Shown: positions 62,690-64,000 of the stretch, in pieces
Numbering within the stretch: position 1 is the first letter of the stretch
Layout: each line of letters opens with the position of its first letter
From: Chiridota heheva
Taxonomy: Eukaryota; Echinodermata; Holothuroidea; Apodida; Chiridotidae
NCBI GenBank assembly: GCA_020152595.1
Contig: JAIGNY010000176.1
Coordinates: 577,001 to 641,000 of the forward strand
Length of the DNA: 64,000 nucleotides
Reading direction: 5' to 3'
Position numbers and translations under genes: made by a program
The notes under the pieces: generated by a model
Seen by the model: only the letters and a program-made list of their open reading frames with translations
What the model was told of the DNA's origin: nothing
The model's database searches: none

Positions 62690-62905
62690 ACTAATGTATA
62701 ATTGAATATTAATGTTGAGGTGGAGTGTTTATATGCATATTTAATGCAGGTAGCACATGACTTTGACACGAGTAAAATGGCCCAACTTTAGGAGAGCTAT
62801 TCACGAGTGCAAAGTAAGGCCTTAGAACCGTGCATTCAATATGCATACAAACACGATGCGAAAGCTTTCATCTTTTTATCAAATTTTCTTGTTAGATTGT
62901 TTAAA
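62690..62905 (-). mobile_element. Short inverted-repeat element, copy 2
   Basis: gtgtttatatgcatatttaa near 62728 is mirrored by ttcaatatgcatacaaacac near 62835 (inverted). The reverse complement matches 41725-41960. No coding capacity. Confidence 0.68.
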
Positions 62906-63214
62906 ATGAATTAAAAAGAATGTAATACGAGAAAAGTTTACATATATTTTTTTGCTTTGTTAAGAAATTTACCTATTGTAAAAATGGACTAAACCAAAAA
63001 CTGAATATATTACTGGGATTTAATGCATGGGTCATGACAATACAAATACTCCATAGAAATTTCATAATTTTGTTACTAAAATAAATAAGCTTTTACCAGA
63101 CTGCTATTTGAGAAACAAAAACCCTCAATCGATGTTATCTCCTGGACTGATTGGTAAAAGAAGGTTCAGATACAAAACTCTTCTGTCAAATTTAAACTAC
63201 CCGTACGAAATTGT

Positions 63215-63600
63215 TAGGCTGACATGGAACCAACTAGGCCCCGACATTGAGGCTGACATTTAAATTTGGGGCTGACATTCAAATTTTCTTCAATGTTGTG
63301 GACACAACATGAGCATGACAAAGAAGTTGGGGCCGATATGATCACAACATTTTATAGTATTTTCCTTCTAAAGCTAAGATGGGCACGGCATGAGCCCGAC
63401 ATTTCTAACTTAATCTTTTTTTCCTGACAACATCAGCATGACAGTCAAGTAGACCGACACAGGCATGACATCGTGACTTTGACTTTTTTTTCTGAGGCCA
63501 ACATGGACACGACATTTAGACTTAGTATTTTTCTCTGACTACCACATAAGAGCTTATATGAGCATGACATTCTGACTTATAAATTGTTCTCTACATTGAA
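63215..63600. repeat. Degenerate array (GAGCATGACATTCTGACTT type)
   Basis: The phrases gctgacatt, gagcatgaca, acacgacattt and gacttat recur at 50-90-bp spacing. A decayed tandem repeat at the window's right end. Confidence 0.55.
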
Positions 63601-64000
63601 AGTAAGTTAAGGATGAATTTTTAACTTATGATCTCAATGATGTATTTTTTATAAGAAGAGTAAACTTGAGGTATCAGCATTATACTACTTGTTAAGTCAG
63701 CAAAAAGTAAATTAAACCTAGTCAAATAAGAATCTCAAATGTATACCAAAACAACAAAGAATAAGTTATAAGACTTGTCTTCAAGGAATGTAGTTATATT
63801 CAGTAACACAATGATAATTAAAATGTTACATGCACATCACACATGATCAAGAAAATTCAAAGTTGCAAAAGTTACAATCATCATACTTTTAAAAACACAA
63901 GTAGAACTATACGTTGAATGAGGCAGCCTCATTCCAACTGACTAGGAAATAATGTAGTAATCCTTCACCAAAAAACTGCATGCCTCCTCAGATCAATATA

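Noticed and set aside
1..64000. CRISPR array or bacterial defence locus
   Set aside because: Tandem repeats have no unique spacers, and the gene structure is clearly that of a spliced metazoan gene.

Overview
This is a eukaryotic, AT-rich, intron-dominated window from a metazoan, most likely a marine invertebrate. tRNA-derived SINEs whose tails resemble the V-SINE/L2 tail, CR1/Jockey-type LINE pieces and the hairpin-ended repeats suggest a deuterostome such as an echinoderm or hemichordate, but the phylum is inference. There are no bacterial operons, CRISPR arrays or rRNA genes.

The one host gene I can support is on the minus strand. It runs from a first coding exon at 60753-60856 to a stop codon at 5860-5862. 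I assembled it by hand from twelve small exons (61-108 nt) with matching splice sites and phases: 60753-60856, 49558-49618, 43361-43439, 38648-38751, 31248-31343, 29945-30028, 27416-27523, 26828-26891, 23535-23637, 13985-14074, 7610-7715 and 5860-5934. They sum to 1074 nt and encode 357 residues. The order is an acidic N-terminus, a GRAM domain (about residues 64-165), an acidic linker, a short hydrophobic anchor (about 269-281) and a predicted C-terminal coiled coil. That is the layout of GRAMD2-type membrane-contact-site proteins without a VASt/ASTER sterol domain. One junction (exon 9 to 10) keeps frame only if it is a GC-AG intron. About 98% of the 55 kb gene is intron.

The introns are packed with repeats. 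From left to right: a 24-bp minisatellite (2.4-3.8 kb); SINE copies (4.5, 6.1, 13.6, 21.5, 41.2 and 42.9 kb); a 67-bp minisatellite split by a dead CR1/Jockey-type LINE (8.1-11.7 kb); a second LINE fragment (12.6-13.4 kb); arrays of 32-35 bp (14.4 kb), 79 bp (20.5 kb), 18 bp (24.4 kb), 12 bp (30.1 kb), 27 bp (32.5 kb), 24 bp (38.9 kb) and 32 bp (43.7 kb); a TTAA-flanked element with inverted ends (39.5-40.6 kb); scrambled LINE pieces (50.1-50.7 kb); and a recurrent composite element at 12.3, 15.2, 28.1, 44.5 and 59.5 kb. That composite has tandem cores of about 150-160 bp, then a CATA-type microsatellite, then usually a short terminal hairpin. Related arrays lie at 55.1-56.6 and 57.6-58.8 kb.

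Most long open frames in the window are artefacts of tandem repeats whose unit is a multiple of three. I found no defence system or gene cluster. The strongest results are the reconstructed GRAM gene with its predicted GC-AG intron, the insertion whose empty site survives in neighbouring repeat units, and the hairpin-ended tandem-core elements, which look like the HINE/pearl class described from other invertebrates.
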